DNA of 64,000 bases from Argyresthia goedartella. Its lineage: Eukaryota > Arthropoda > Insecta > Lepidoptera > Argyresthiidae. Below the pieces are notes generated by a model, which saw nothing but the letters and a program-made list of their open reading frames with translations, was not told where the DNA came from and searched no databases. A program made the position numbers and the translations under genes. Each line of letters begins with the position of its first letter. Within the stretch, counting starts at the first letter, position 1. Of the stretch, positions 10,901 to 22,200 are shown one piece after another. Location of the stretch: assembly GCA_949825045.1 (NCBI GenBank), contig OX463816.1, positions 14,565,579 through 14,629,578 on the forward strand. The letters are read 5' to 3'.

Positions 10901-11328
10901 ACATAGGTACATACAAACACAGACTTATATTTACATATGTATTACTTTCTTTGCGAATCGTTCGAACCGTATATTGACGGCGTGTGGTAGGTAGCGCAAA
11001 GTAGCGCGACGTTTTAGTATGTATCCGGGTTTTAGTTTTGAACTTATTTACTTCGTTATAAATATAAACAACGCTACTTACGGTAGTCAGGGTTATCCTT
11101 CAGTAGCTTGTCAACAAACCTCCTAAACCCATCGACACTCTCAGTCTTGGTCACATCAAGGTCGCAAGGATATGCGCAGAGGTCCTTTAAGGCATTAGCA
11201 GCTGTACTGTCCGTACCATTGTACATTCCAGCTACTGTGACGATGCCTTCCCTAGCAGTTCTGGCAGCTAGGGCCCAGCCAAGGCCACTATCACACCCTG
11301 TTATTGCCACGACTCGCTTCAGCGACAT
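7616..11328 (-). CDS. Classical short-chain dehydrogenase/reductase (SDR9C-like), complete, four exons
   Basis: Join 11328-11082, 9499-9342, 8944-8779 and 7953-7616 gives 302 residues; all introns are GT..AG and the phases agree. The N-terminus has the Rossmann cofactor motif TGCDSGLG (residues 10-17) and then NNAG (89-92). The catalytic Ser is at 147, with YSASK (Tyr160, Lys164), and PGGFV follows. The TGCDSG/PGGF pattern and the absence of a long extension place it near retinol dehydrogenase, 17-beta-hydroxysteroid dehydrogenase type 6 or D-beta-hydroxybutyrate dehydrogenase relatives. An NAD(H)-dependent alcohol/ketone oxidoreductase acting on a retinoid, steroid or small hydroxy-acid is likely, but the substrate cannot be read from the sequence. 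A hydrophobic stretch near the C-terminus might aid membrane contact. Intron 1 holds a nested pair of MITEs and a TATG microsatellite; intron 3 holds another MITE. A TTATATTTC box lies about 30 bp before the start codon. Confidence 0.85.
8271..8534. mobile_element. MITE family G carrying the shared GC-rich core
   Basis: The left end GTAGAATTGACTATATCATG plus AAATAGCCAACCATGG is matched in inverted form by the right end (CCATGGTTGGCTATTTCATG...ATTCTAC). Between them lies the core in minus orientation (8357-8405: TAAAGGGGGCGAGCGCAGC, then CTTCGTGTTAG). It is inside SDR intron 3. Confidence 0.65.
8779..8944 (-). CDS. SDR exon 3 (catalytic Ser-Tyr-Lys)
   Basis: It lies between TTTTTACAG and a GTAAAC donor. 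It carries INVASHCG and the GPYSASKAG active site, and ends in phase 1. Confidence 0.85.
9342..9499 (-). CDS. SDR exon 2 (NNAG)
   Basis: It follows a TTTTATTCCAG acceptor, completes an Arg codon and reads LYAIVNNAGVMTIGDF to a GTAACA donor, phase 0. It was missed as an open reading frame because it has no early start codon. Confidence 0.85.
9640..10125 (+). mobile_element. Harbinger-type MITE with TTA target duplication
   Basis: A perfect 36-bp terminal inverted repeat begins AGCTTTGGTCTGGTGATCAT. It is flanked by TTA on both sides (9637-9639 and 10126-10128), a 3-bp TWA duplication as made by PIF/Harbinger transposases. Subterminal GCTGCG/TGCGGT repeats are frequent. The interior keeps a short frame, annotated separately, that resembles the start of a MADF domain. 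The MITE inserted into family B copy 1, so it is younger than that copy. Confidence 0.8.
9862..9936 (+). pseudogene. MADF-like ORF fragment inside the Harbinger MITE
   Basis: The frame from ATG 9862 reads MEFFEDNLIEFVRNYPSLL and stops at 9936 after 24 codons. F/LIEFVRxYPxL is the opening helix pattern of MADF (Adf-1 type Myb/SANT-like) DNA-binding domains. Harbinger transposons typically carry a second gene for a Myb/MADF-like DNA-binding protein, so this is plausibly the 5' stub of that gene left by internal deletion. Confidence 0.5.
10504..10740. repeat. Microsatellites: (AAT)n and degenerate (TATG)n
   Basis: (AAT)n runs at about 10510-10530. Imperfect TATG/TAGG/CATG tetranucleotide repeats run at about 10636-10740, inside SDR intron 1. 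Confidence 0.85.
11082..11328 (-). CDS. SDR exon 1 (cofactor-binding motif)
   Basis: Eighty-two codons plus one base, starting MSLKRVVAITG and ending NPDY before a GTAAGT donor. It carries TGxxxGxG. Confidence 0.85.
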
Positions 11329-12763
11329 TCTTCACGGTATTCACGGAATACCCTCTCTTGAGAAATATAAGCGGAAATGTTTGACCGCCTCACACTAATG
11401 ACGGGAGATCACTGACTAATCTCTGATAAACAAGATCTAGTTGCGTGCATGTTACATATGTAACGGGGCTTCGGGTTTCGCTGTATGTATATTTAACACC
11501 GAATAATGTTTCAGTTTATCGTCCGGCATAATGCTGTTTCCTGCCGAGAACCGTGTTAAAACGGCTCGGATTATTAAAATTTAAATCGCCGTTGTTGTGT
11601 ACCTACTTAATTCAGTAGATCCTCTGGAATTGCTGAAGTGTTGGGTCTCCGTTGGACGGTATTATAAATTCAGATGACTTTTAGGTACGTTGTCTTCCCG
11701 TCTTGGGCTACGCCCTTGCTCGGGGATCAGCAAATGCCATGTTCGCACGCTTTTGAATCGCCAATGCTATAAAAATCACTATTTTTGGCTTATGTTTGAT
11801 TGTTTACCAAATTGAGTAAAACGTTATATCTACAAATATATTTTCATCCACAATTTACTAAATGTTGACCAAAATTTTACACCCTATTTTATAGGTACTA
11901 AACTGTATTTTTCTCTTCGGCTCCAAATTATATTGTAAACTTGATTTATTCGGACAGAAACAGACCTACAGTAACCAATACATTTCTGTGAAAATACATG
12001 GCGGTAGGTACGATATTTGGTGAGCATTTATCGTAATTGGTAGTCCTTACTTTTATTTACTTTATTTATTTTAATCAACTGTACGATGATACGAAGTTAT
12101 ATTGGTAAACAATATATTTGTTGCATTTTGATAATAATCCAGTATTCCCTACGTGGACGCCTATGGAGATTAACTTTAACAAAAGACGAAGATAATGGAA
12201 CAAACCTCTGTTCGGATGAATTGGTCCGTACATAGTTTGTCCCCCGTCACAGGGTATCCAAGAGTGTGGCCACAGGCAATGTATGTAGTATAAATGTTTA
12301 CTAACTAAATTATCCACAAACTTCTGTTGCGTTGACAAATGTACCAACATACATCGATTCCCATTCTTCAGAAGCGTCGAACACGCTTGGTACACAAACC
12401 AGATTGGCAAATCCAGCAAAATCCGACGGGACACCAACTAATTGTGATTGACCGGCAATATTTACGCCAGCGCTGTCCTTAGGGTTCCTTGCCGAAAGGG
12501 TTACAACGGTTATAAAAAAGCCAATGCTGTCATGCTGTCTCTCTTGCAACACAAGAGCTGTGTTTGTGTGACTTAAGAAGGGGGTAGCTACGACAATAAA
12601 CCTTGTTCTTTGTACCACATTAAACCACTGTGACAAAAATATTGCAAAAGCCGTCACTCAAATAAAAACCAAAACGTGATATCTAAGCAGAAAATACACA
12701 ATTTTGCAACGTTTATTATAAACAAACAAACAATAATAAACATGTATATAAAGACACTATTGC
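11329..12763. other. Intergenic stretch, no supported gene
   Basis: Two overlapping antisense reading frames (12075-12437 and 12310-12657) reach 115-120 codons. They show no recognisable domain, splice signal or composition bias; the second contains hydrophobic and Val-rich segments. They are left uncalled. Confidence 0.4.
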
Positions 12764-12790
12764 TTCTGGCCCCACACTAGGATTTAACTG
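12764..12790 (+). repeat. Short dispersed motif, copy 1
   Basis: CTTCTGGCCCCACACTAGGA occurs here, near 28403 as CTCTGGCCCCACACTAGGAT, and inverted near 40824 as ATCCTAATGTGGGGCCAGAA. It is probably the end of a larger dispersed repeat. Confidence 0.5.
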
Positions 12791-13286
12791 AAACATTACT
12801 CTCCTTATAATGCTGATTTAGCCTGCTTATGATGTTAATAAAGTGAAATAATATTAATAGGACACAAATAACTATATATATTTAGTATACCTACCTAGTT
12901 AATGTATGTAACCTACTTATCAAGATAGTACCCTAAAATTGTTAAATTCACATTTTCTCAGTAATTGGTGATTTTTTTAGAAAGTTCGGAACCCTCTATG
13001 CTGTTTTAAAAAAAATGCACTTGCCTACTGTTATATTCGTCGCATTGATTTTACATAAATTTTAGCCCCTACTGGGAACGAGCGAGCGATAGAGGCATCG
13101 CCTGCAATTTTTTCTTTGGGATCAGTGACGAAAGCGACCGTAAATTATGTCCTTGCTGTGGTCTCGTAAATCTTTTTATTTTATAATTAAAACTCATTTT
13201 CATCACACTCGAAGACAGGCAAAATATATTAAATAGAGAAATCATTATTACTATGGACTGGATAAATAGTCACATTTTAAGGGGAA

Positions 13287-13521
13287 ATAGTAAACTGCAC
13301 ATCAAAAATACTGATTTGCACAGCAAATATCAGGGCAAAATGCTGACGGTAGCTTAGATGTTAGCTCATCCCCCTTTATCGTTCGTGTTAGGTTGAAGAT
13401 GTAACAACAACAAAATATATTTAAAACATAAACTTAAGTACACATAACATATTTAAAACACAAAAAATGTTTTTGTTGATCCTTTTTTGCTGTGTAAATC
13501 AGTATTTTTGATGTGCGATTA
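13287..13521. mobile_element. MITE family B copy 2
   Basis: The ends AACTGCACATCAAAAATACT and AGTATTTTTGATGTGCGATT are inverted. The core (GGTAGCTTAG...CGTGTTAGGTTG) is in minus orientation. The SINE begins immediately to the right. Confidence 0.8.
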
Positions 13522-13528
13522 TATACTT

Positions 13529-13803
13529 GACGACCCGAATGGTCGAGTCGGCAGTGACCCTGCCTACGAAGCCAAGGGTCCCGGGTTCGAGTCCCGGTGG
13601 GGGCAAATATTTGTTTGACGAGAACGGATGTTTGTATCATGTTTGGTTGTTTATCTAATCATGGTTGTTTATCTATCTGAGTATAATATTTATCTATATA
13701 AGTATGTGTATCGTTGTCTAGTACCCAAGATACAGGGAATCCTAGTTTGGGGCTAGATCAATATGTGTAAATAGTGTCCAAGGTATTATTATTATTATTA
13801 TAC
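13529..13803 (+). mobile_element. tRNA-derived SINE with (ATT)n tail
   Basis: The head has a pol III A-box-like TGGTCGAGTCGG (about 13541) and a B-box GGTTCGAGTCC (13584-13594) at tRNA-like spacing. A tRNA-unrelated body follows, ending GGCTAGATCAATATGTGTAA, and a tail of ATT repeats at 13783-13801. The last 40 bp of the body recur at 60003-60042. The tRNA fold is degraded (for example, no clean acceptor stem), so this is a SINE, not a tRNA gene. Confidence 0.75.
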
Positions 13804-13855
13804 TAGCCCATTATAAGGGGTTGATATGGACATCATTCTAAACTTTTCAATTAAC

Positions 13856-14162
13856 AATGGCTTGTGTTTAAACGATTACCACAAAATTCGAAAATTTACT
13901 ACCTACCAATAAATTCGAAATGACTGCCAAAATGGAAGGATGACCACCAAATTGTGTTTGGATAAATGATCACCAAACTTCTTTTTATGTTTTGTGTACT
14001 TAAGTTTATGTTTTATTTTTTTTGTTCTTACATGTTGAACCAAATACGAAGGATAAAGGGGCCTTCGCTTCGCTTACCCCCTTTACCCTTCACCTAAGCT
14101 ACCGCAGTATTTTGCCCTGATATTTTCTGCAACTTTTGGTGGTTATTTAGCCATTTTGGGTA
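13856..14162 (+). mobile_element. MITE family C copy 2
   Basis: It starts GGCTTGTGTTTAAACGATTACC, carries GATCACCAAACTTC units and the full core (14038-14120), and ends CTTTTGGTGGTTATTTAGCC. It is collinear with 4322-4622 and 16555-16862. Confidence 0.75.
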
Positions 14163-14244
14163 GGAAAAAAATATTTTTGTGTTCATTATATTTGCCATTA
14201 ACAATCTCTGATCGGAGCAACTTCATTTTAGCCTATTCCATTCA

Positions 14245-14372
14245 TTTTGGGCCGGGCAGGCGGTCGGCTGATTTGTATGGAGAAGTTAAACATAAAGTTG
14301 CTCTGATTAGATCGGTTGCATAGTAAAAATTGTTCAGAATGATGTTCTTAACGACACCATAAGGGATATGTA
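14245..14372. repeat. Half-copy of the 36.3-kb fold-back repeat
   Basis: AAGTTGCTCTGATTAGATCG and TTGTTCAGAATGATGTTCTT match the right arm of the fold-back at 36290-36493. Confidence 0.5.
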
Positions 14373-14447
14373 TTGTCAAAATGCCCATCATTAAAGCCCC
14401 ATTACATCCTTTTCCTTCACTCTGTATGTTTGAAAACGTCAATGGGT

Positions 14448-14850
14448 ACAAAAAACCGGCCAATTGCTAGTCAAACTCGCGCACGAAGGGTTCCGTACCA
14501 TTATCTATTAAAACAGCAAAAAAAAAAAGGTTTGTTGTATGGGAGCCCCCCTTAAATATTTGTTTTATTTTTATTTATAAATTTTATTTATAAGGTAAAT
14601 ATATAACTAAATATTCTGTGAATATTTCAAGCGTCTACCTGTTGCCGTTATCAATATCGAGCAAATACGAGAAAAAAATACGTAAGTTGCATGGGAGCCC
14701 CCTTAAATATTTATTTTATTCTGTTTTTAGTATTTGTTGTTATAGCGGCAACAGAAAATTGTTGAAAAACTTCAACTGTCTAACTATCACGGTTCATGAG
14801 ATACAGCCTGGTGACAGACGGACGGACGGACGGACGGACAGCGAATAAAT
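14448..14850 (+). repeat. Dispersed repeat with GACGGACGG tract, copy 1
   Basis: It begins AACCGGCCAATTGCTAGTC, has CGCACGAAGGGTTCCGTACC and two GGGAGCCCCCTTAAATATT segments, and ends GATACAGCCTGGTGACAGAC plus (GGAC)n. The same order is seen at 20085-20510. From memory this is one of the commonest dispersed repeats in lepidopteran DNA. No coding sequence is present. Confidence 0.7.
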
Positions 14851-15611
14851 ATATTTTCCACCTAAACCTAGCTATTCCTTGGGATCTAAAAAGAAGATTG
14901 ATGTTAATACCGTATGATGTTTGAAATTAGGGACAATCAGTGTTTTTTGAAAAAAAAATCAAAAACACAATTTTTGCACTGTTCTGCCTCAGCAATTAAC
15001 GCAACAACCTGTTCCGAAATTTATTTTATTATGGTTGGTGTCGAACATTTCAACTACCACAAACCGAGTTGTTATTTTTTCCGATACAAGGACCTTAAAA
15101 TAAGCCTACACCTTTCTGTTATACCCTGTACATCGTTAAACTAGGATTTAATTACTTCCTACGTTTGGATTTCATTAGTAAAACAAATGAAAGAGCAACA
15201 TTTGAAGTCTATTGTCAATATCACTTCCTATTTCATTCAAATCAAGGAAGGAATCGGTATTTATCTAGCTTGTATTAAGCGAAAGGCACAATGAGGTAGG
15301 TCTTAGCGGAAAGAAAGGTCTACTTTTATTTATCTGACCAACTTCAGCAACGATAAACTATTATGAACAACTTATATCAAGAAACTTACAGTTCGCACTA
15401 AGTTTCTTCGGCTCTGAGCGAACTGTCACCCCTCTCTCACCTTACCCTACGCGGGAAAGAGAGGTCATAAAAAATAAAGTATGGAGTTTACTCGATTTTA
15501 GTGTTAACTCGCGTTCGAAAATGTCGCAGCACCTAGATAAGGTTCTTCTTGCTATGTAAATGGAATCAGAAAAAAAGTTATGCTAGAGCTGTTTTATAGC
15601 AATGTTAGTGA
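14851..15611. other. No gene seen
   Basis: AT-rich sequence with short unrelated reading frames; a TTTCTGTTATACCCTGTAC string near 15112 has a near match at 36518. Nothing else is recognisable. Confidence 0.4.
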
Positions 15612-15762
15612 TGACACTCCCGGTTTCTGAAAGGAACATTAGCTGTGACAACTTGTTAGACTCTTGTTAAACGCATTTCAGCCAATCACATGCCGCTATT
15701 TTGAATTAATGATCGATAAATCGCTTGTTACATTTGACAACTCTTTCAGAAACTGGGGGTTA
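15612..15762. mobile_element. Small MITE with AACTGGGGGTTA end, copy 1
   Basis: The left end CCCGGTTTCTGAAAG and right end CTTTCAGAAACTGGGGG are inverted. The interior GCATTTCAGCCAATCACATG recurs in the longer relative at 27335-27595. Confidence 0.55.
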
Positions 15763-16554
15763 TATCCAAGCTGAGATTTCTCATGCAGGCCTCACGGCAT
15801 TACCCTTCGGTAAGGCAAGTCCTTGTGAATCCTCGTTCTCCAGCACCATTACAGAGCGGCTACACAATACCAAAGACCACTCAAATGAGCAAACACTATT
15901 ATCAGGACGGACGGCTGAGGGTGTGCAGATTTCCCTCGAGTCCTTTCTCCTTAAAAGTGGCGGTTGAATGACCACTATTCACTGCAGAAACATTCGACGC
16001 GGTTTTCCTTGTACTGAAGTGTGGGGAAGACAAAGGGAAGGGAATTCCGTTGAGTTGCTAGTATTGTATTTATGTGAGTTTATTTAGGGCAGTGTGGATA
16101 GGGTAACATTCTTTATATTCGTAAAGTGCGAAAGTCAGATTGAACTGATCAAATCGGACTAAGTCAGTAAAACTAACTGTGAGTGAGAATTATTGTATAG
16201 AAAATTTTAACTGATGACAAACCCACGGATTTTCCGGTCGCACCGTAGTCCGCCAGCTTCAGTCCGTTGGCATCAGAACAAAACTTACCGTGCATCAGTC
16301 CGTTTACATCAGTCGGAGCTTCGACGCGATAGTTGGCGGCTGGACGTGTAGTAACTATGAAATATGTAGTTAGGTCCATTGAGTTACACTGGAATAAAGG
16401 TGCTTTTTGTCCTACTGTTACAATAATTACATCGATACCTAACAAATTAATATCTGATAATTTATATCGCTTATTACTCGACAGCACCAGTAGGTGTGAA
16501 ATGCTTTTCGAGTGTTTGTTCGTATGTGTGTAAATACGGCTTGACACTTTTTTC
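15763..16554. other. No gene seen
   Basis: Short reading frames at 15725-15975 and 16173-16547 lie on both strands but show no domain. Several CATCAGTCC(G/A) strings occur at 16275-16320 and again at 17115-17150, suggesting an old repeat. Confidence 0.35.
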
Positions 16555-16862
16555 GGCTTATATTTAAAAGATCACCAAAAACGCACCTGTTCCCAATAAA
16601 TTGGAAACGACCGCTAGAATTCCACCAAATTGTTTTTGGATAAATGATCACCAAACTTCTTTTTATGTTTGGGGACTTAAGTTTATGTTTAAAGTATGTT
16701 TTGTTGTTCTTACATGTTCAACCTAACACGAAGGATAAAGGGGGCTTCGCTTCGCTCACCCCCTTTACCCTTCACCTAAGCTACCGCAGTATTTTGCCCT
16801 AATATTTTCTGCAACTTTTGGTGATCATTTACTCATTTTGGGTAGGAAAAAAAATATTAGTT
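16555..16862 (+). mobile_element. MITE family C copy 3
   Basis: It has AAAGATCACCAAAAACGC, GATAAATGATCACCAAACTT, the full core at 16722-16800 and CTTTTGGTGATCATTTACTC at the end. Confidence 0.75.
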
Positions 16863-17502
16863 GATTATTATATTTGTTGCCATTTTTTCCCATTATTTCG
16901 TCCATTTTTTTGGGGGGTTTGGGTTAGCCGTAAGTAGAATTTTCTCATAAAAATACGAATTCATTTTTTTCCACTGAGGCGACGAGAAATTTACTAGCCC
17001 GATTTGTAGTAACGCACGTCTGCGGGCGGCCGCGTCGATCGAGAAATGAAAGCCATTTTGACGCCAGTGAGTGGTGTTTTTTTTTTGGTTTCATCCAATT
17101 GTCGTCAGCCCCATTTCATCAGTCCATTTTCATCAGTTCAAATCACCGCGGAAGCTCAGTTTAATCACTTCGCGGTTTCCTGACTTTCAATCCAAAAAAT
17201 AATTCTCAAGAAATGAACTCTCGTTAAAATCCTTGAGCGCGAATTTGCGCTTCCACAACCATTTGTCATCATCCGTCAAACGTGCGGCACCCCGCAAAAT
17301 CGCTTAATTCCTCGCTTGGCAACCAGGATTTGTCTCATAAAAGCGGATCCATGTTTTATTGGTGCCATAAACATAAACGTAAAACAGACTTTGGGGTTAT
17401 CAAATAACCTAGTAGGTAGTCTTTTGCAGTTGACTATTTACTTGTTGTTTTTGCAAATTTGGCTTATTATTAAAAAACATTCTACTTATTCAGGAATGAT
17501 GA
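16863..17502. other. Locally GC-richer non-coding stretch
   Basis: 16975-17310 is richer in G+C and CpG (GCGGGCGGCCGCGTCGATCG near 17020; GAGCGCGAATTTGCGC near 17235) than its surroundings but has no open frame of note. It could be an old repeat or a regulatory patch; nothing decides this. Confidence 0.3.
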
Positions 17503-17690
17503 GACAGAGCTCTGTGGTCTAAGGGGTTTCACGCTTGCTTTTCACACAGGAGATGCAGCTTAGATTTCTGACCATGTACCAATGAGATACTTAATTTATC
17601 TTGAGTACATTATACGGACGTTCTAGCGGTCATTGAAAACACCGTGAGAAAACCTTCATTACTCCATAGCTGCGGCGATGAGCTATCCCC
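17503..17690 (+). mobile_element. Degenerate tRNA-SINE-like fragment
   Basis: TCTGTGGTCTAAGGGGTTTC resembles a decayed A-box head. GTACCAATGAGATACTTAAT, GAGTACATTATACGGACG and ACACCGTGAGAAAACC are phrases recalled from moth SINE bodies. The B-box is unrecognisable. Confidence 0.35.
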
Positions 17691-18051
17691 CTGTCACACA
17701 AAATGGAGTATTGAATAACTGGCTCAAAGTGGGCACAATTGTGCTTCTGCCACCCCATGGAAAAAAAAGAATGGAAAAAAGGCTTGACGCTATGTTATTT
17801 TCAGGCACGATGGTCAAGTTTTATTCAGACGTTGTACCATACTCCACCATCATCGGCAGCTAGATTCCGCCCACTGCTGGTTATAAACCTTCTACTTTTT
17901 TGGTGCTAACCTAGCCGGTCCTTAATACATACTTAAGTAAGGGCCTAGTATCTTGTTCTCTTTATCGTACCCCTCTGCGTTCTAGGCTGTTTTATTATTA
18001 CGTTAGATTAATTTAATCACGGGCCTGAATGTGGTAGTTAATTAATAACTG

Positions 18052-18520
18052 CTAGTGGCTCTGTGAGCTGTAGACCTCGCGAGTGACACTTTCTTTTAAT
18101 AAAACATACAAACTTATCAATGCACCTGTTTACGTACATGGAGTATGAAAGTAGCCGCACCAATAAGTTTGTAAACTACATTTTGCGGTCTTAAAACCAA
18201 CCTACTGACTTTTCACTAAAATCATATAGCCTGTTACTTTCACAGTCTCTACAAAACCAACGACAACTCATATGTTAAAATCCGACAAGCTGTTTGGACT
18301 GTAGCGGTTTTTTGAAAATTTAAAACCCCCACATCTCCACAATTTTGGAAAAAAAATAAAAACTGAATCGTCATTTTTTTAATATCGAACCTGCTCACAA
18401 AAAATCGCGATAATCAGTTGAGAAATGTAGCCTGTAGAGGATAACATCCGGACACAAAACCGGACATACGAAATAATTTTTGCCCAATCCTGAAACGGAA
18501 ATGCTTCGCGCGCTCTGTCA
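18052..18520 (+). repeat. Dispersed repeat family D, copy 1
   Basis: It runs from CTAGTGGCTCTGTGAGCTGT to ACGGAAATGCTTCGCGCGCT and matches 26754-27172 throughout (about 450 bp). An inverted fragment of its start lies at 20205-20265. No long frame and no clear terminal repeat is seen. Confidence 0.75.
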
Positions 18521-18889
18521 ATTATAGTTTGAACAAAAAACGAAGCTGAGTTAGCTGAGAAAATGAAAACTTTTTCTAAATAGAAGGCTTGCTAGGGAAA
18601 ATATAAGTTTCTAAATATTCGTAGTTTTGTGAGACGGTAATGGAAAAAATATATACTCACAAATAGCTTGTTTATATTTTCTAAGTACCACTATTCGCGA
18701 AAATGTGTTTCTGATCTCTACAAATAAAACACCAATAAGCACATTGAACCTGAGGTAGGTGAATATGTATTGTCGCTCTTATTTGAAATCATGAATTATT
18801 ATAACTAACATGAAGAAAAAAAACTGAGACATTTTATCATAATGTTATCAACGGAAACAGTAGTCCATGCATAATAATGTTCAAAGACA

Positions 18890-19281
18890 TCATTCCCTAA
18901 TATTGCTCTTAATCCATTCCAAATACTGATATACATTTGTATACAACGACGGAACAGAAGTTCCGCATGGCGAGTCGGATCTTTTCCCACTCACAATACC
19001 CGATACAAAGTACTTCCCTCCATACAGAATCATGAGAGGGCCACCAGAGTCGCCTTGGCAGGTGTCTTCGCCTCTATAGCCTGCCGCGCAAAGGTGACGC
19101 CTGGTCAAGTCGCCGTAGTATCTCTTGCAGTTCCTCTGAGGCACCAGATTGACGGTAGTGGCCTGTTTGACCGGTGAATTGCGTTTGCCGTTGCGACCCC
19201 ATCCCGCGACGGATAGGGGGAGGTTGGCTAGGTCGGGCGAATCGATGTTGAACGGTGTCAAGCAGATTGGGCGGATGAAGT
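18890..19281 (-). CDS. CLIP protease exon 6 (catalytic Ser, C-terminus)
   Basis: It follows TTCATTTGCAG, completes the Asp of TDFIRPICL, and contains AGWGRNG, EDTCQGDSGGP and a C-terminal YLEWIKSNIRE before TGA at 18892-18890. Confidence 0.92.
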
Positions 19282-22200
19282 CTGCAAATGAAGGAAACAC
19301 AACACTGTCATTCACGTTGATTGCCTTTGGGAAGGAACGAAAAGAAGCTTAGTATATCAAATGTAAACCTCCAACGTTTCTTTTTCCCATTATATTTTTG
19401 CGTTGTTTTAGACGCTTCATTTTTCTTCAGCTGCATCGCATAGACAGACAGACGAACAAACGACTGATCCTATAAAACTTTATTTTTGTGATGTTATATT
19501 TATGAGTAGGTATATTGGTTTTCTTTATTTCTTATCCGAATTGTAATACTTATATTCGAAATTCAAGTTCAGATAACCATCTCTTGAGATGCGACCTATA
19601 TATAAATAATTAGGTATTATGAATAAATAATAGCACATTTAGGTAAATTCGTGTTAATATGGCTGATGAAGCAAAGACAAATTCTGAGAGAGAGACAAAC
19701 TCTTAAGGGCTGGTCTCGCGTTCGACAATGCACTCAGTGCGGCATGGGTTGCGTATATCGCACATACGGGTATTTGGACAATCGAGCTGGTCAAAAATAT
19801 TTTTTGATTTAGGAGGGTTTTGACAAACTTATTTGTTACAAGGAAAGGACATAGTTGTTTTTAACTTGATCAAAGTAAAGCCAACACAGTTTACACAATT
19901 CCGAAACCAAATCATGTTGCGTGGTTGCATTGATAAATTAAAAGACGGTGGTATTAATTTTCACTTTTCAATAGACAGAAAAGGTTTAAATCTTAAATTG
20001 TTTTCGGTCAGCTTAAAGTAGATTGAAAGATTTTATCTCTTATTTAATTTTATTTCTCTTTATATATAGCCAAACGAATTATAAAAAACCGGTCAAGTGC
20101 GAGTCTAAATCGCGCACGAAGGGTTCCGTACCACCGTTCAATGGAAGCGATGGTGTGGAGTGAATAGTTTGGATTTTACACAGCAAAATATTGTTTACAA
20201 AGTTATTGGTGCGGTTACTTTCACACTCCATGTACGTAACCAGGTGCATCCATAAGTTTGTATGTGGTATTGAAAGAATTGTTGTATGGGAGCCCCCTTA
20301 AATATTTCTTTTATCCTGTTTTTTAGTATTTGTTGTTATAGCGGCAACAGAAATACATAATCTGTGAAAATTTCAACTCTCTAGCTATCCAGGTTCTTGA
20401 GATACAGCCTGGTGACAGACGGACGGACGGACGGACGGACGGACAGCGAAGTCTTAGTAATAGGGTCCCGTTTGGAACCCTTCGGGTACGGAACCCTAAA
20501 AAGGATTTGGTCCTTTCTTAAAATGTACCGTTCTCAAAATGCATCTTCTTCAAAATGCAACCTTCTCAAAAATACACCCTTAATAATGTATTATGCTTGA
20601 TCCCACGCCTATTAGATCATTCCGCGTTAAGGGCATTGCTTTATGTGTTGTGGAATGCTCTCTGAACACATTTGCCGGTAATGATAGTGACACGTGTATA
20701 TATCGAGTACGTCAGAATCACTAGAGATCATATTATTTATCTGCACTAGTGTTTCAGCATCCACAATACCAGTTACCCATATACAGACAGAGTTCTTTGA
20801 TCAACTGCTCATATTGAGTGATTTTGTATGGATATAACTGTAAGAACCTGTATAAAGTACTTATTAGGTAATTAATTCAATCAAAATGACATGAAATAAA
20901 ATCAAAATCCTCAAAATGCATCGTCAATTAAAATAACCTAAGTATTTAAGATTATCAAATAATTTAAAACTATACAGACACAAAAACTGAACACACAATA
21001 AAAAACACAATACTAAACAAATAAACCGCCCCAGGACAATCCCGACCCAAAGGTACTCATCACACTGGCAGCATTACCGCGCTTATTAGGTACCTTTATG
21101 TTCAAAAGTTTATTATTAAGAGAGGATTATGAAGGTACATTTTGCGAATGGTTCAATATGAGAAAGATACATTTTGAGAAAGGTAAATTTGCTAAATAAG
21201 CACTTTGCGAAAGGTGCTTTTTGCGAAAGTTACGTTTTGCTAAATTTGCAAACATATTCCACAGGGTACATATTGCGAAAGGTGCATTTTGCAAAGTCGA
21301 TGGATATTCCAAAGGGTACATTTTGCGAAAGATGTATTCTGCTACTGAGTCTTTGGGCCATCTAGCTGGCCTTAATAGCGTGACGCGATACATTACCATA
21401 TCATAGAAGCTGTGGTTTTAGACAGCCTCTATATATTGGGGAATGATATTACCCATATATACCCATCAATATGAACAACTTTTCCTAAGAAACATATGGT
21501 CGCAAATAATAAAAAAAATCGTCCCCCAGTATTGTGATTTACATACATGTGATATACAAGAGAAAACACTATGTTGACCACGTGAAAGCAATTGTCTTTA
21601 TTCTGTCATACCCACCCCACACACAAATAGTATTTCACCAAGGAGTATCAATACAATACAGGCATATCAATACAATATCAAGCAAGCATAGGAGATCAAA
21701 ATTGTGTAATATCTTGCCCGAATTAAATAAGTCAAAAAAGTCTAATAATGTCCCAATATTAAATAATATTCAGACAAAGGGTAAGCCCCACTTAAATATT
21801 ACCCATCAAAACATGCAGGGGCTACCTGGCAAAGAACTTGTATTAGAATTATTTCTTAATAATTCGGACACTGATGTTATTTGTATTACAGAATATTGGT
21901 TAAAGGAAAATATGATGTCTTTTAACATAAATAATTACAAAATTGTCAGTTGTTACAATAGAAAGACTGCTGATAGAGGTGGTTCTTTAATCTAAGTAAA
22001 AAATAATATTAAGGTGAAACAACGGAAAGATATTCTTACAACACGTTTTGTGTTGAGTTGGATAGTCATATTATTGTTTGTGTCTACAGACCTCCAAGAG
22101 ATGAAAAAGGCCATGGCAATTTTGAAATATTCGAGAAAATTATGGAGGAAACCCTCATTAAACTTTGTAATAACAGAAAAAAGTTAATTATTTGTGGCGA

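Noticed and set aside
12075..12657. Overlapping 120- and 115-codon antisense frames
   Set aside because: No recognisable domain or consistent splice signals; both could be chance in this composition.
13531..13610. tRNA-like block with a B-box
   Set aside because: The A- and B-box-like motifs are followed by a long unrelated body and an (ATT)n tail, and the acceptor stem does not pair, so it is a SINE head and not a tRNA gene.
13434..13640. 68-codon antisense frame (GTRTRDPWLRRQGH)
   Set aside because: This peptide is the translation of the SINE head on the opposite strand.
14810..14845. CRISPR-like short repeats (GGAC)n here and at 20414-20446
   Set aside because: Contiguous tetranucleotide microsatellite without spacers, inside a eukaryotic dispersed repeat.
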